Below, piece after piece: positions 41,575 to 51,171 of a stretch of DNA of 64,000 nt. Source of the DNA: Aedoeadaptatus acetigenes (GTDB lineage: Bacteria; Bacillota; Clostridia; Tissierellales; Peptoniphilaceae); contig NZ_JAOQJD010000005.1 in NCBI RefSeq assembly GCF_025566985.1, positions 1 to 64,000 on the forward strand. Direction: 5' to 3'. Position numbers and translations under genes: made by a program. Position 1 is the first letter of the stretch, and every line of letters begins with the position of its first letter. The notes beneath the pieces were generated by a model. The model saw nothing but the letters and a program-made list of their open reading frames with translations. It was not told the DNA's origin and searched no databases.

Positions 41575-42246
41575 ATGCCTATTGTAAAAACAGTGAATCT
41601 TACGAAGACCTACGGTCGGTCGGTGGAAGTCCGCGCTCTGGACGGCGTGAATTTTCAGTTGGAAAAAGGAGACTTGGTGGCGATCATCGGCGACAGCGGA
41701 TCGGGAAAGTCCACCTTGCTCCACCTTTTGGCGGGCATCGACAGGCCTACCGGCGGCGAAATTTTCATTCAGGATAAAAACATTACGACCCTTAGCAACG
41801 AGGAAATGACCATTTTCCGTCGCAGGAACATCGGAGTCATCTACCAATTTTTCAATCTGATCCCAAATATAACGGCGCGGAAAAATATCTTGCTCCCCCT
41901 GCTTCTGGACGGAAGAAAGGAAGATGAAGCTTATTTTAAAGAGATTATTTCGATTCTCGGGATCGAAGATAAATTGGATCGCTATCCGAAACAACTTTCC
42001 GGCGGCGAGCAACAGCGAGTGGCCATTGCCCGAAGCTTAATCACGAGGCCCGCCCTGATTTTAGCGGATGAGCCCACGGGGAACTTGGATCGCCGCAATT
42101 CCGAAGAAATCACCGCCCTTTTCCGATTGGTCAACGAGCGCACCGGCTCCACCATGGCCATCGTGACCCACGATGAAAAGGTGGCCAACAGCTGCCAAAA
42201 AGTATTCCGCATGATCGACGGAAAACTCTTCCCTTCGGAGGTGTAG
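41575..42246 (+). CDS. ABC transporter ATP-binding protein (peptide-antibiotic type)
   Basis: A 223-residue ATPase of the MacB/LolD/BceA class. Walker A GDSGSGKST, Q-loop IYQFFNLIP, signature LSGGEQQRVAIARSL, Walker B LILADEPTGNLD and the switch His VTHDEKVA. The ribosome binding site AAAGGAGG is strong. It is followed three bases later by the permease gene and preceded by the two-component system, a layout known for antimicrobial-peptide detoxification modules. The substrate is inferred only. Confidence 0.93.
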   Translation: MPIVKTVNLTKTYGRSVEVRALDGVNFQLEKGDLVAIIGDSGSGKSTLLHLLAGIDRPTGGEIFIQDKNITTLSNEEMTIFRRRNIGVIYQFFNLIPNITARKNILLPLLLDGRKEDEAYFKEIISILGIEDKLDRYPKQLSGGEQQRVAIARSLITRPALILADEPTGNLDRRNSEEITALFRLVNERTGSTMAIVTHDEKVANSCQKVFRMIDGKLFPSEV

Positions 42247-42249
42247 ACG

Positions 42250-44730
42250 ATGAAAATCATTAGTGAATTAGCTGCCTCCGTGGTCAATGCCGGCAAAAAA
42301 GACGCCCTGGCGGTAAAAACCAGCATACTACTTGCCGTGATTTTACTGGGGACCATTCTGTTTATCACTACCTCTTTAAGAAAAGCGGAAGTTGATTTTG
42401 CCGTCGCCGATCAAGGTGATTACCACGCGTCCATTGCCGAGGTCGACGCCTCTTTTTACGATGATTTAAAAAAGAATCCGGCCATCGAGAAAATTGCCTT
42501 TGATCGCATCGTAAAAACGGACCGAAACGCCGTGATTTACGAACGGGAAGATTGTTTCTCTCAATTAAAAAGCTTTGAACCCGTCGAGGGCAGGCGGCCG
42601 GAAAGAGACGACGAATTGTTAGTGCCTGATTCATTTTTGAAGCAAAATCGAGATCTGCATCTGAACAGCACATTGGAGGCGGAAGGGAAGACTTATCGGA
42701 TCGTAGGCGTTTACGAGAACCCCGAATTATCGTTTGATGAGTATTATTTGATCGGTCGCGTATCAGATGTGTCGAAAGACGCACTTTATGACGGTTCGAG
42801 TGTCGTAGAGGCCTATATATGGTACAAAAACCCACGAGATACCTACACTCTGACGCGGGAGATTTTACAGAAGCGAAGCATCGATCCGAAAGTGGCGGAA
42901 AGTCAGGGGCGATTGGGTTACAACATCCCTCTCTTGAATTATAAATTGATCTATCCCAATGGAATTATTCCGCCGAAAAATGTGCTATCTCGTGCACTGG
43001 AAATGTATATTCCCATGAGTCTGTTGGTACTCTTATTTGCCTTTATTATTTACGGCGCTTTTAACGTGTGGAACAGTCGGGATCAGCGGGAGATCGCCCT
43101 GTTAAAAAGTGTGGGCATGACGGAGAAACAAGTAAAGGAAATGATCCGCAGGCGCGCTTTTCTTTTGGCGAGGGGACCGATTCTGCTGGGCACGGCTCTG
43201 TCCTATGGCGTGGCCAACGGACTCTTGTATTTAATGTGGCGCAACAATGCCAAGAGCATCCATGCTATGGCCGACATATTAAGCGAGCGAATTAAGGCGC
43301 CGGATTTTCAAGCGGTGAGCATTTCGCCCTTTGTGGTTTTGGCTATTTTAGTTTTATCTGCGGCGACGGTTTATCTATCCGCCATGGTGCCGGCGAAGCG
43401 CTGCGGGAAATTAAATATTATCGAGGGACTAAACGGCCTGTCGGAAAAAGACGGGCGGCTGGGTCCGTCGAAATTAAGGGGAAAAATCGAAAGAACTTTG
43501 GCCAAAGATTGTTACGTTTCTTACAAGAGAACCTACCGCACGATCCGTTTGTCCACGGCGCTTTCGGCCGTGATTCTCACCGTGGTCATGGTATCCGGCG
43601 CCTATTCAGGGCTCACTGAAGCCTACGACAAATTTCGCAGTCCCTATTCCTTTTCCTCGGTTATTTACACCCCGGGATCGATGGATCCCCAAATGACCGA
43701 GGACCTAAAAGCTCTAAAAGGCGCGGATGAATGGCATGTATATCGCAAGCAAGATTTTAAGTGCTTTGTCGGAGACAACGGAGCGTTCTTTTCAGATCCT
43801 ATGAAACAGGCGTTAAAAGATGGCAAGAAGTCAAAGGATTTGTATGCCAGGATGTACGGACTTACCGACGAGGATTACGAGAAGCTTTTGGCAGCGAATG
43901 GATACGATAACGATACGGCGTATTTGCTCTTAAATAGAACCGCCGCCGACGACGGAAGTCCCTATGCCTTTCGAAATTACATTCCCGTCACCGATGGAAG
44001 CGGGGCCGTAAAGCTGCGCTACGCCGCGGAAGGTAAGGTAATGGCCATCGGCATCGGCGGCGTGATCGACGAGATGCCCTTCGCCATCGAGCCCATGACG
44101 GCTCGAGAAGTCTCCCTGTTTACGCGACATTCCACCATGGAGGCATTTTTCCAAAAGGAAGGACACGATCCGTCGGATCCGGTGAACTATTACAATATAA
44201 AAATGCGAGCGGACAAAAACGTGGACAAGGTATCTGAAGATTTTGAGAGAGTCATCGCATCTTATATTCCGAAGACCGACCACTCCACCTTAACTCAAGC
44301 CATGAGTCGGGCTTTGGATAATGAGGCGGAGAGGAATGTGCGCGTACTGAACGGAGGCATTCAAGGGATTCTCATCCTCATTGCCTTGACCAATGCTTAC
44401 AATAGTTTTATCGGCAACTTGCGGGCCAGAAAGAGAGAGTTTGAACTGCTTATGACGGCGGGCATGACGGAAAGGCAAATGAAGTCCATGGTTTACAGAG
44501 AAGGCGGCATGCTCTTTTTGCGCTTACTTGCCCTTTATGGCATCTTGCTTCCCGTAGTCATCTTAGGACGATCGGCGAGGAGCAAATTCGCCATTGCATT
44601 CGCAGCGAAAAATCTTTTCTTCACGACGAACTATCTGCCCATTGTTTTGGTCTTCGTCGTCATGGGCATCGGGATTAGCCTTTCTATAAGAAAGGGTTTA
44701 GAGCAAGTATTCGTTGAAGACTTAAATTGA
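42250..44730 (+). CDS. FtsX-type ABC transporter permease
   Basis: An 826-residue permease. One N-terminal helix (about 20-37) precedes an outside domain. A first FtsX block has three helices (about 255-385), followed by another helix near 430. A large outside domain covers about 455-690. A second FtsX block has three helices (about 700-815). The FtsX coupling motif appears twice (REIALLKSVGMTEKQVKEM and REFELLMTAGMTERQMKSM), an internal duplication. It partners the ATPase upstream. It is longer than most BceB proteins, which are about 650 residues. Confidence 0.88.
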   Translation: MKIISELAASVVNAGKKDALAVKTSILLAVILLGTILFITTSLRKAEVDFAVADQGDYHASIAEVDASFYDDLKKNPAIEKIAFDRIVKTDRNAVIYEREDCFSQLKSFEPVEGRRPERDDELLVPDSFLKQNRDLHLNSTLEAEGKTYRIVGVYENPELSFDEYYLIGRVSDVSKDALYDGSSVVEAYIWYKNPRDTYTLTREILQKRSIDPKVAESQGRLGYNIPLLNYKLIYPNGIIPPKNVLSRALEMYIPMSLLVLLFAFIIYGAFNVWNSRDQREIALLKSVGMTEKQVKEMIRRRAFLLARGPILLGTALSYGVANGLLYLMWRNNAKSIHAMADILSERIKAPDFQAVSISPFVVLAILVLSAATVYLSAMVPAKRCGKLNIIEGLNGLSEKDGRLGPSKLRGKIERTLAKDCYVSYKRTYRTIRLSTALSAVILTVVMVSGAYSGLTEAYDKFRSPYSFSSVIYTPGSMDPQMTEDLKALKGADEWHVYRKQDFKCFVGDNGAFFSDPMKQALKDGKKSKDLYARMYGLTDEDYEKLLAANGYDNDTAYLLLNRTAADDGSPYAFRNYIPVTDGSGAVKLRYAAEGKVMAIGIGGVIDEMPFAIEPMTAREVSLFTRHSTMEAFFQKEGHDPSDPVNYYNIKMRADKNVDKVSEDFERVIASYIPKTDHSTLTQAMSRALDNEAERNVRVLNGGIQGILILIALTNAYNSFIGNLRARKREFELLMTAGMTERQMKSMVYREGGMLFLRLLALYGILLPVVILGRSARSKFAIAFAAKNLFFTTNYLPIVLVFVVMGIGISLSIRKGLEQVFVEDLN

Positions 44731-44740
44731 ATTGCGCTCA

Positions 44741-44774
44741 AAAAAGGACTTCTCAGGTTGGGAAGTCCTTTTTG
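44741..44774 (+). terminator. terminator of the two-component/ABC operon
   Basis: AAAGGACTTC pairs with GAAGTCCTTT, then a T run. Confidence 0.9.
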
Positions 44775-44777
44775 CAT

Positions 44778-44810
44778 GAAAAAATCGGCACAAGAAGCCT
44801 TGTGCCGATT
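44778..44810 (-). terminator. terminator of glmS
   Basis: A perfect 12-bp stem, AATCGGCACAAG (44783-44794) with CTTGTGCCGATT (44799-44810). On the minus strand it is followed by a T6 run. The first arm recurs at 11324. Confidence 0.88.
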
Positions 44811-44818
44811 CGTTATTT

Positions 44819-46639
44819 TTATTCGACGGTTACGGATTTCGCCAGGTTTCTCGGTTTGTCCACGTCGTTGCTCAAGAGAACGCTCACTTTGTAGGCGAGG
44901 ATTTGTTGGGGCAAGACGGCGAGAATGGGGGCGTAGAGATCGGAGATGGCGGGGATGCGAATGAGATCGTCGGCCACTTCGTCGATGTGGGCACTGACGT
45001 CGTCGGTAATGACGATGTTGTAAGCGCCTCTGGCCTTCACTTCTTTAATATTGGAAATGCTTTTTTCCACGAGAAGGGATTGGGTGATAATGGTGACGAT
45101 GGGGAGGCCCTCTTCCACGAGGGCGATGCTGCCGTGTTTTAATTCCCCGGCGGGCATGGATTGGGCGTGGATGTAGGAGATTTCCTTGAGCTTTAAGGCG
45201 CCTTCCTTTGCGCTCAGGTAGTCGATACCGCGGCCCAGGTAGAAGATGGCCGGGTGAGAAGCGAGGCGTTTGGCAATGGGATCCAAATCATCCACATGCT
45301 CCAAAATGGATTCGATTTTTTCCGGAACGCCGGAGAGCTCTTCGATGGCAACCTTCACCGCTTCTTCGTCGTAGGTGCCCAGCTTGTAGCCGAAGTCCAG
45401 GGCCAAGAGATAAAGGCTCAAGAGCTGAGTGGAGTAGGCCTTGGTGCTGGCCACGGAAATTTCGGGGCCGGCGTCGCAGTAAATGACTTTGTCGCTTTCC
45501 CGGTCGATACTGGAGCCCAACACATTGGTAATGGCGAGGACCTTCGCGCCCCGTTGCTTCGCTTCCCGAAGCACGGCCAAGGTGTCGCCGGTTTCGCCGG
45601 ATTGGCTCACGACGATAAGCAGGCTGTTTTCGTTTAAGAAGGGCATATTGTAACGGAATTCCGATGCGATTTCCGCCGTAATTTCCTTTTGCATGGCCTC
45701 TTCCAAGGCGCGTTTGCCCACTTGGGAAGCGTGGAAGGCCGTGCCGCAGGCCGTCATAAAGACGTGGTCGAAGGCTTCGATTTCATCTTTCGTAAAGGAT
45801 TGTTCGCCGAAGCTCACAAAGCCCTCATCGACTTTGCGGAGTAAACAGTCGCGAATGGCCTTGGGCTGTTCGAAGATTTCTTTCATCATGTAGTGATCGA
45901 AACCTTCTTTGCCGGCACTTTCCATGCTCCATTCCACGGTTTTCACTTCTTTGTCGATGACCTCGCCGTGGTTGTAGATGGTGTAGTTGCCCTTTTCGAT
46001 AACCACGAGATCGTCATTGTCTAAATAGATGACATCGCGAGTGTAGGCCAAGAGGGCGGGGATGTCCGATGCGGCAAAAATGCCGTCGTCGGCGATGCCC
46101 AAGATCAAGGGCGATTCTCTGCGAGTGACGATTAAAGTTTCCGGATCGTCGGAGGAGAGAACGGCCAGGCTGAAGGTGCCGCGCAGTTCTTTCGTGGCTT
46201 CTTGCACGGCGGATTTCAAATCTCCGTGAAGTTTCGATGCGATTAAATTGGCCACCACTTCCGTATCCGTTTCGGAGTAGAAGGTGAAGCCTTCTTCCAT
46301 AAGGCGGTTTTTAATGGCCTGGAAATTTTCGATAATGCCGTTGTGTACCACGGCCACCTTGTGGTCGCTGGACACGTGGGGGTGGGCATTCATTTCGCTG
46401 GGAACGCCGTGGGTGGCCCAGCGGGTATGGCCGATGCCGTTGTGGCCTACGAGGGGATGGGCGCGAAGTTTTTCTTCCAGTGCGTCCAAGCGGCCGGCGG
46501 CCTTCGTTACTTTCAAGAGGCCATGGTCGATCATGGCGATGCCGGCGCTGTCGTAGCCGCGGTATTCTAATTTTTCAAGTCCCTGAAGAATGCGTTCTTC
46601 AGCATTTTCCTTGCCGTTAAAGGCAACAATTCCACACAT
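44819..46639 (-). CDS. glmS: glutamine:fructose-6-phosphate aminotransferase
   Basis: A 606-residue enzyme making glucosamine 6-phosphate for the cell wall. Cys2 is the glutaminase nucleophile (MCGIVAFNG). SDHKVAVVHNGIIENFQAIK, the two SIS domains (TACGTAFHASQVGK, VSQSGETGDTLAVLREAK) and the C-terminal NLAKSVTVE end are all typical. The length is normal. GGAGGATATT precedes the ATG. Expression is controlled by the glmS ribozyme in its leader. Confidence 0.96.
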   Translation of the reverse strand: MCGIVAFNGKENAEERILQGLEKLEYRGYDSAGIAMIDHGLLKVTKAAGRLDALEEKLRAHPLVGHNGIGHTRWATHGVPSEMNAHPHVSSDHKVAVVHNGIIENFQAIKNRLMEEGFTFYSETDTEVVANLIASKLHGDLKSAVQEATKELRGTFSLAVLSSDDPETLIVTRRESPLILGIADDGIFAASDIPALLAYTRDVIYLDNDDLVVIEKGNYTIYNHGEVIDKEVKTVEWSMESAGKEGFDHYMMKEIFEQPKAIRDCLLRKVDEGFVSFGEQSFTKDEIEAFDHVFMTACGTAFHASQVGKRALEEAMQKEITAEIASEFRYNMPFLNENSLLIVVSQSGETGDTLAVLREAKQRGAKVLAITNVLGSSIDRESDKVIYCDAGPEISVASTKAYSTQLLSLYLLALDFGYKLGTYDEEAVKVAIEELSGVPEKIESILEHVDDLDPIAKRLASHPAIFYLGRGIDYLSAKEGALKLKEISYIHAQSMPAGELKHGSIALVEEGLPIVTIITQSLLVEKSISNIKEVKARGAYNIVITDDVSAHIDEVADDLIRIPAISDLYAPILAVLPQQILAYKVSVLLSNDVDKPRNLAKSVTVE

Positions 46640-46653
46640 AATATCCTCCTAAT

Positions 46654-46787
46654 CTCGGGAGCTGCCGTATTGATTTTGTGCCAAGATTGCTCCGGGTTTT
46701 GTACAATACTCAGGTTGCAGACCTATGAAGCATCCGCCGAAAATTCGATCACTTCATTCCTCGTCCACCTAAATGGTGCTGGCGCTT
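46654..46787 (-). ncRNA. glmS ribozyme (glucosamine-6-phosphate riboswitch)
   Basis: On the minus strand the leader reads AAGCGCCAGC, then GGTGGACGAGG, then GATCGAATTTTCGGCGGATG, the conserved glmS ribozyme core, with pairing arms TGAAG and CTTCA. The expected self-cleavage lies between A46786 and G46785. Glucosamine 6-phosphate triggers cleavage and lowers glmS expression. The 3' limit is approximate. Confidence 0.93.
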
Positions 46788-46826
46788 AGTATCTTCTCCC
46801 GTTTAAATAAATTGCGTACGTATTTC

Positions 46827-46835
46827 ATTATACCA
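46827..46835 (-). promoter_or_regulatory. extended -10 promoter of glmS
   Basis: On the minus strand TGGTATAAT, about 40 bp before the ribozyme cleavage site. Confidence 0.6.
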
Positions 46836-46867
46836 TAGCTTTCGCAATTAATAGAATAGCAACAATC

Positions 46868-46896
46868 TTGACGGAAACACAGGGGATTGTTATGAT
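46868..46896 (+). promoter_or_regulatory. promoter of the parvulin gene
   Basis: TTGACG (46868-46873), a 17-bp spacer and TATGAT (46891-46896). Divergent from glmS. Confidence 0.65.
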
Positions 46897-46943
46897 AAAG
46901 AGCAGTAAAAGGCAAACAGCCACGATCATTAGGAGGTAAATTA

Positions 46944-47693
46944 ATGACAGAAGAAAATAAAGTATTGGCGTCCATCGGCAATGTGGACATTCACGAATCC
47001 GATGTGGATGCCTATTTAAAGAGCATGAATCCCCAAATGGCCATTCAATTCCAAGGGGATGAAGGAAAGAAACACATCTTAGACGAATTGGTGCGCCAAG
47101 AGCTCTTGCTTATGGATGCCATGGACAAGAAGATGGATGAAGACGAAGAATTTAAAAAGGTCTTTGCCGACACGAAGAAGTCTCTTTTAAAATCCTACAA
47201 CTTCAGCAAGACCATCGAAGGCGTTGAAGTGTCGGAAGAAGACATGAAAAAATTCTACGAAGAAAACAAGCGCTTCTTCAAGAACCCTGAATCCGTTCAC
47301 GCCGCACACATTTTAGTCGACGAAGAAGAAAAGGCCGCCGACCTTGCCAAGCAAGCCCGCGATGGCGCAGACTTCGGCGAATTAGCGAAAGAACACTCTT
47401 CCTGCCCCTCCAATCAAAACGGCGGAGACTTAGGTACCTTCGGACGCGGCCAAATGGTGCCGGAATTCGACGAAAAGGTCTTCGACATGAAAGACGGCGA
47501 AATTTCCGATCCCGTAAAGACCCAATTCGGCTACCACGTCATTAAGCGCATCGAAGGTAATCCGGAAGAAGAAAAGAGCTTCGACGAAGTGCGCGGCGAA
47601 ATCCAAATGGAACTCACCCGCCAAAAACAACAAGAACGCTACTTGGAAAAAGTGGCCGAACTCGAAAAGAAATACAAAGTCGAATACAAATAA
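46944..47693 (+). CDS. cytoplasmic parvulin-type peptidyl-prolyl isomerase
   Basis: A 249-residue PrsA/SurA-like protein. The N-terminal chaperone part (SIGNVDIHESDVDAYLK...LLDELVRQELLL) is followed by a parvulin domain at about 118-215 (HAAHILVDEEEKAADLAKQA, GGDLGTFGRGQMVPEFD, TQFGYHVIK). No signal peptide or lipobox is present, so unlike PrsA it should stay inside the cell. GGAGG precedes the ATG. It is monocistronic with its own promoter and terminator. Confidence 0.9.
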   Translation: MTEENKVLASIGNVDIHESDVDAYLKSMNPQMAIQFQGDEGKKHILDELVRQELLLMDAMDKKMDEDEEFKKVFADTKKSLLKSYNFSKTIEGVEVSEEDMKKFYEENKRFFKNPESVHAAHILVDEEEKAADLAKQARDGADFGELAKEHSSCPSNQNGGDLGTFGRGQMVPEFDEKVFDMKDGEISDPVKTQFGYHVIKRIEGNPEEEKSFDEVRGEIQMELTRQKQQERYLEKVAELEKKYKVEYK

Positions 47694-47697
47694 AATG

Positions 47698-47719
47698 AGC
47701 GGCTCCGGCCGCTTTTTTA
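47698..47719 (+). terminator. terminator of the parvulin gene
   Basis: AGCGGC, loop TCCG, GCCGCT, then T6. Confidence 0.85.
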
Positions 47720-47805
47720 TTTACAAGTATTGAAATTAAGCCATTTCCGTGCCAGAGAGCCGCTTTTTTGATCGGGGAGAAGGATCGTTTTCCTGCACGA
47801 TTCTG

Positions 47806-47814
47806 TGATATACT
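47806..47814 (+). promoter_or_regulatory. extended -10 promoter of the RelA/SpoT-like gene
   Basis: TGATATACT, 22 bp before the ATG, giving a very short leader. Confidence 0.5.
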
Positions 47815-47836
47815 GGTTCTATGTCAGGGGGAAGAT

Positions 47837-49174
47837 ATGGAACTGGATTTATTCAACTTTATTGACCGCTCCATCGAGCTGTTGAACAATAAATACGAGT
47901 TTATAGCGGAGCTCGAGCGGGAGCTTGAAAACTTTTTTGAAATGGAATTTAAAGACAACGACAGTTTTCTCGCGGTCAATTCACGAATCAAATCGGCAAA
48001 TTCTTTAAGAGAAAAAATTATTCGAAACAGCCTCTATATGCGCTACGACGATGCCGCGGAAATGCTCCGGCACATGCAGGATATTATCGGGCTGAGAATC
48101 GAATGTCGTTTTACCGACGACGAAGTGGACATTTACCGGGCCATTAAAGATCTGTTTTACATTCCCGTGGGAAACGGCTACTACAGGTCGCCGAGTCACA
48201 AACACATTTTGCTGGATATGGAAACGGCCCAGCCCATGATTCAAAAAAACGGCTTCGGCATTTATAAAATCGACGGAATCATTCAAAAGGACGACGAAAA
48301 GCTTAATTTCGAATTGCAGATCAAGTCCCTGGTTAATGTATTCTGGGGTGAAATCGACCACAAGGTCTTATATAAAAATTACAACTACATGCTCACGGAA
48401 GAATTTTTCCGAGACATTATGCATTCCATTAAGGACAATCTGTCCATGATCGACCGCCAGTTGCGAATCCTATACGAACACGTCAACGACATGGATTCTT
48501 CGGCGGTGAAGAGCAATCATCGGCAGCTGAAAAGCCTTTTGTCGAAAATCATTCACGATATTTTCGTGGGCACCATTCGCAAGGAGCTTGGTTTTGTCGT
48601 GGACTTTAACGAGACCTCGGACATTATCGTGGAATATTTGGACTACAAATGCCAGGCCCTGTTGGATTACGACGAGGGGGAAAATTTCATTCGCCTGTTG
48701 AACCGAATCAACCACATCGACCAAAAGGGCTTTAAAGTTGCCGAGGGCGTCGAATTCGATCGCCGGCCCACCTTTACCACGGCCTTTACCGAGCGGGTAG
48801 GCAAAGCGGTGTACGCCGTTATGCAGCGGGAGTTCGGATGGAATCTGTTTTTTAAGATTATCGCCGAAATCGAGCAATCGGAGCCCAGGATCGACTTCGA
48901 AGAATTTTTCCGCTATCTGGAAAGTTTGTTAATCGAGACCATAAAAAGGGAAGTGGACAGCAGCGGCTTTACCGAGGAAGAATACGCGTCCGTCATTGAC
49001 TTTATTTTAAATTGCTATGCTTCCATGGTGGAAAAAGATCCCTCCATGAACCACATGATCAGCAGTTACTATGGCTTGAGCACCCATTCCATTTCTCAGG
49101 TATTCAGAAACATTCGGTCCTACGAAGATTTTCAGAATAATAAAGGGCGCATCGAGCGCATGTTAAACTATTAG
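47837..49174 (+). CDS. RelA/SpoT-domain protein (possible small alarmone synthetase) with long C-terminal part
   Basis: A 445-residue protein. The N-terminal 220 residues resemble the (p)ppGpp synthetase fold: NSRIKSANSLREKI, IIGLRIECRF, then FELQIKS and VFWGEIDHKVLYK (the ExQ and WxxxxHxxxYK motifs). The canonical GYRSxH reads GYYRSPSHKH. The C-terminal 220 residues match no domain I know. The hydrolase HD domain, TGS and ACT domains of long RelA are absent. Alarmone synthesis is likely but unproven. The start at 47837 follows GGGGGA. It precedes msrA by 8 bp. Confidence 0.8.
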   Translation: MELDLFNFIDRSIELLNNKYEFIAELERELENFFEMEFKDNDSFLAVNSRIKSANSLREKIIRNSLYMRYDDAAEMLRHMQDIIGLRIECRFTDDEVDIYRAIKDLFYIPVGNGYYRSPSHKHILLDMETAQPMIQKNGFGIYKIDGIIQKDDEKLNFELQIKSLVNVFWGEIDHKVLYKNYNYMLTEEFFRDIMHSIKDNLSMIDRQLRILYEHVNDMDSSAVKSNHRQLKSLLSKIIHDIFVGTIRKELGFVVDFNETSDIIVEYLDYKCQALLDYDEGENFIRLLNRINHIDQKGFKVAEGVEFDRRPTFTTAFTERVGKAVYAVMQREFGWNLFFKIIAEIEQSEPRIDFEEFFRYLESLLIETIKREVDSSGFTEEEYASVIDFILNCYASMVEKDPSMNHMISSYYGLSTHSISQVFRNIRSYEDFQNNKGRIERMLNY

Positions 49175-49182
49175 GAGGTACC

Positions 49183-49677
49183 ATGGCAGAAATTATTTTG
49201 GCCGGCGGTTGTTTTTGGGGCGTGGAAGAATATTTTCGGCGCACCGATGGAATCACCGCCACTGTGGTGGGCTATATTAACTCCGACATTCCGAGTCCCA
49301 CCTACGAAGACCTTTGCTACGGCAAGAGCAAGGCGGCGGAAGGCGTGATCATCGAATTCGATCCCGAGGTCCTATCGCGGGAAAAAATCGTGGATTTATT
49401 TTACAAAATCATCGACCCATACAGTTATTTCCGCCAAGGCAATGACGTGGGGCGCCAGTACCGTACCGGGCTCTATTACAGGCCCGGAGACGAGGCCCTG
49501 AAGGACTTCTACGAAGAGGATAAACAGAAGCGCCAAAGCCAATCGACGCGCAAGATTTGGGTGGAGGTGGCGCCTCTTGAAAACTTTACGGAAGCCGAGG
49601 AATACCACCAACAATATTTAGTGAAAAATCCCGGCGGCTATTGCCATATTCCTTTACCGAATAAAAGCGAAAAGTAA
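49183..49677 (+). CDS. msrA: peptide-methionine (S)-S-oxide reductase
   Basis: A 164-residue repair enzyme. The catalytic Cys lies in AGGCFWGVEEYF, followed by the family blocks TVVGYINSD, YEDLCYGKS and DPYSYFRQGNDVGRQYRTGLYY. The canonical MsrA order is kept and no MsrB domain is fused. GGAGG precedes the ATG. It probably shares a transcript with the upstream gene. Confidence 0.94.
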   Translation: MAEIILAGGCFWGVEEYFRRTDGITATVVGYINSDIPSPTYEDLCYGKSKAAEGVIIEFDPEVLSREKIVDLFYKIIDPYSYFRQGNDVGRQYRTGLYYRPGDEALKDFYEEDKQKRQSQSTRKIWVEVAPLENFTEAEEYHQQYLVKNPGGYCHIPLPNKSEK

Positions 49678-49729
49678 TGACGAAGCGGCGCGTTTCGTGT
49701 AATATGTAGTATAAAGAAGAGGTGATAGA

Positions 49730-51169
49730 ATGATAAAAGGTTTAACCGGCGATTCACCGGTTCTAAACTTCTTTGCCGCCATAACGGACATTCCCCGTTG
49801 CAGCAAAGAAGAAGAAAAAATCAGCGACTTCCTGGTTCAATGGGCCAAGGATCGCGATCTCGAGGTCATTCAAGATAAATGGAAAAACATCGTTATTAAA
49901 AAGCCCGCATCGAAAGGCTACGAAAACGAGCTAACCGTAATTTTGCAGGGCCACATGGATATGGTCTGCGAAGCGGTAAAAGGCTACGAACACGACTTTT
50001 CAAATGATCCCATCGAAGCCGTGGTGGAAGGCGATCGAATCATCGCGAAGAACACCACACTCGGTGCCGATGACGGCATCGCCGTGGCCATGATGCTCGC
50101 CATCTTAGACGGCGACTACGAACACCCGGCTCTTGAATGCTTGGTTACCGTCGAGGAAGAAACGTCCATGGCCGGAGCCCATACCATCGACGGCAAGTAT
50201 TTCGAAGGTCGCACATTAATCAACATCGACTCGGAAGAAGAAGGCATTATTACCGTCGGTTGTGCCGGCGGCATGGTGTCCGAAATTATCTTCGAAAAAG
50301 AATTTAAGGCGCCCGAAAAGGATGCGTTCCTCGCCATCGATCTCGGCGGCTTCCGCGGCGGCCACTCCGGCTCGGATATCGACGACGAAAGGGGCAATCC
50401 CATTCTTCTGTTGGCGCGGATCTTGAGAGAAGTCTCCTACGACTACGATTTCGAACTGGCGGATTTCTCCGGCGGTTCGAAGCCCAACGCCATTCCGAGA
50501 GATGCCGAAGCCCTTATCGGCGTCGATGCCAAAGATGTGGACGGCATCAAGGCGGCACTGAAGGCATCCGCCGACACGATCTTAAAGGAATTTGTCGCCA
50601 CGGATCCCAATGGCGTGCTTAAAATCGAAACCGCTTCCGCCGACAAAGTCCTCGCTCAGGAGGTAGCCGACGGCGTTATTAATTACCTTCTCGTCGCGCC
50701 CAACGGCGTCAACACCTTCAGCAAGAAAATCGAAGGCTTGGTGGAATCCTCCACCAACATCGGCGTCGCCGCAAGTGACGATGAAAAAATTGTCTTTACC
50801 ATGCAAATTCGTAGCGATGTGGAAAGCAAGATTCATGAAATCGCCCTGAAAAACCGCATCGCCGGCGAATTAAGCGGCGGCACATTCCGAGAACTTTCCG
50901 CCTACGCCCCTTGGGAATACGCGGAAGAATCGCCTCTTCGGGACAAAGCCGTGAAATTATGGAAAGACATGACCGGCAAAGATGCCACGGTGGAAATGAT
51001 TCACGCCGGTTTGGAATGCGGCATTCTGCAAGATTCCATCGGCAAGATGGACATGATTTCCATTGGCCCCGACATGGACGGCGTCCATGCCCCCGGCGAA
51101 AACTTATCGATCGCCTCGACCAATCGGGTATTCGATTACCTTCTGGAACTTTTAAAAATGAAAGGATAA
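49730..51169 (+). CDS. pepD: aminoacyl-histidine dipeptidase
   Basis: A 479-residue M20-family metallopeptidase that cleaves Xaa-His dipeptides. Zinc-site motifs: LQGHMDMVCE (His/Asp about 71-80), LGADDGIAVAMMLAIL, EEETSMAGAHTID and the late HAGLECGIL and MDGVHAPGE. The length fits PepD. A GAGGTGATAG site precedes the ATG. Confidence 0.94.
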   Translation: MIKGLTGDSPVLNFFAAITDIPRCSKEEEKISDFLVQWAKDRDLEVIQDKWKNIVIKKPASKGYENELTVILQGHMDMVCEAVKGYEHDFSNDPIEAVVEGDRIIAKNTTLGADDGIAVAMMLAILDGDYEHPALECLVTVEEETSMAGAHTIDGKYFEGRTLINIDSEEEGIITVGCAGGMVSEIIFEKEFKAPEKDAFLAIDLGGFRGGHSGSDIDDERGNPILLLARILREVSYDYDFELADFSGGSKPNAIPRDAEALIGVDAKDVDGIKAALKASADTILKEFVATDPNGVLKIETASADKVLAQEVADGVINYLLVAPNGVNTFSKKIEGLVESSTNIGVAASDDEKIVFTMQIRSDVESKIHEIALKNRIAGELSGGTFRELSAYAPWEYAEESPLRDKAVKLWKDMTGKDATVEMIHAGLECGILQDSIGKMDMISIGPDMDGVHAPGENLSIASTNRVFDYLLELLKMKG

Positions 51170-51171
51170 AT

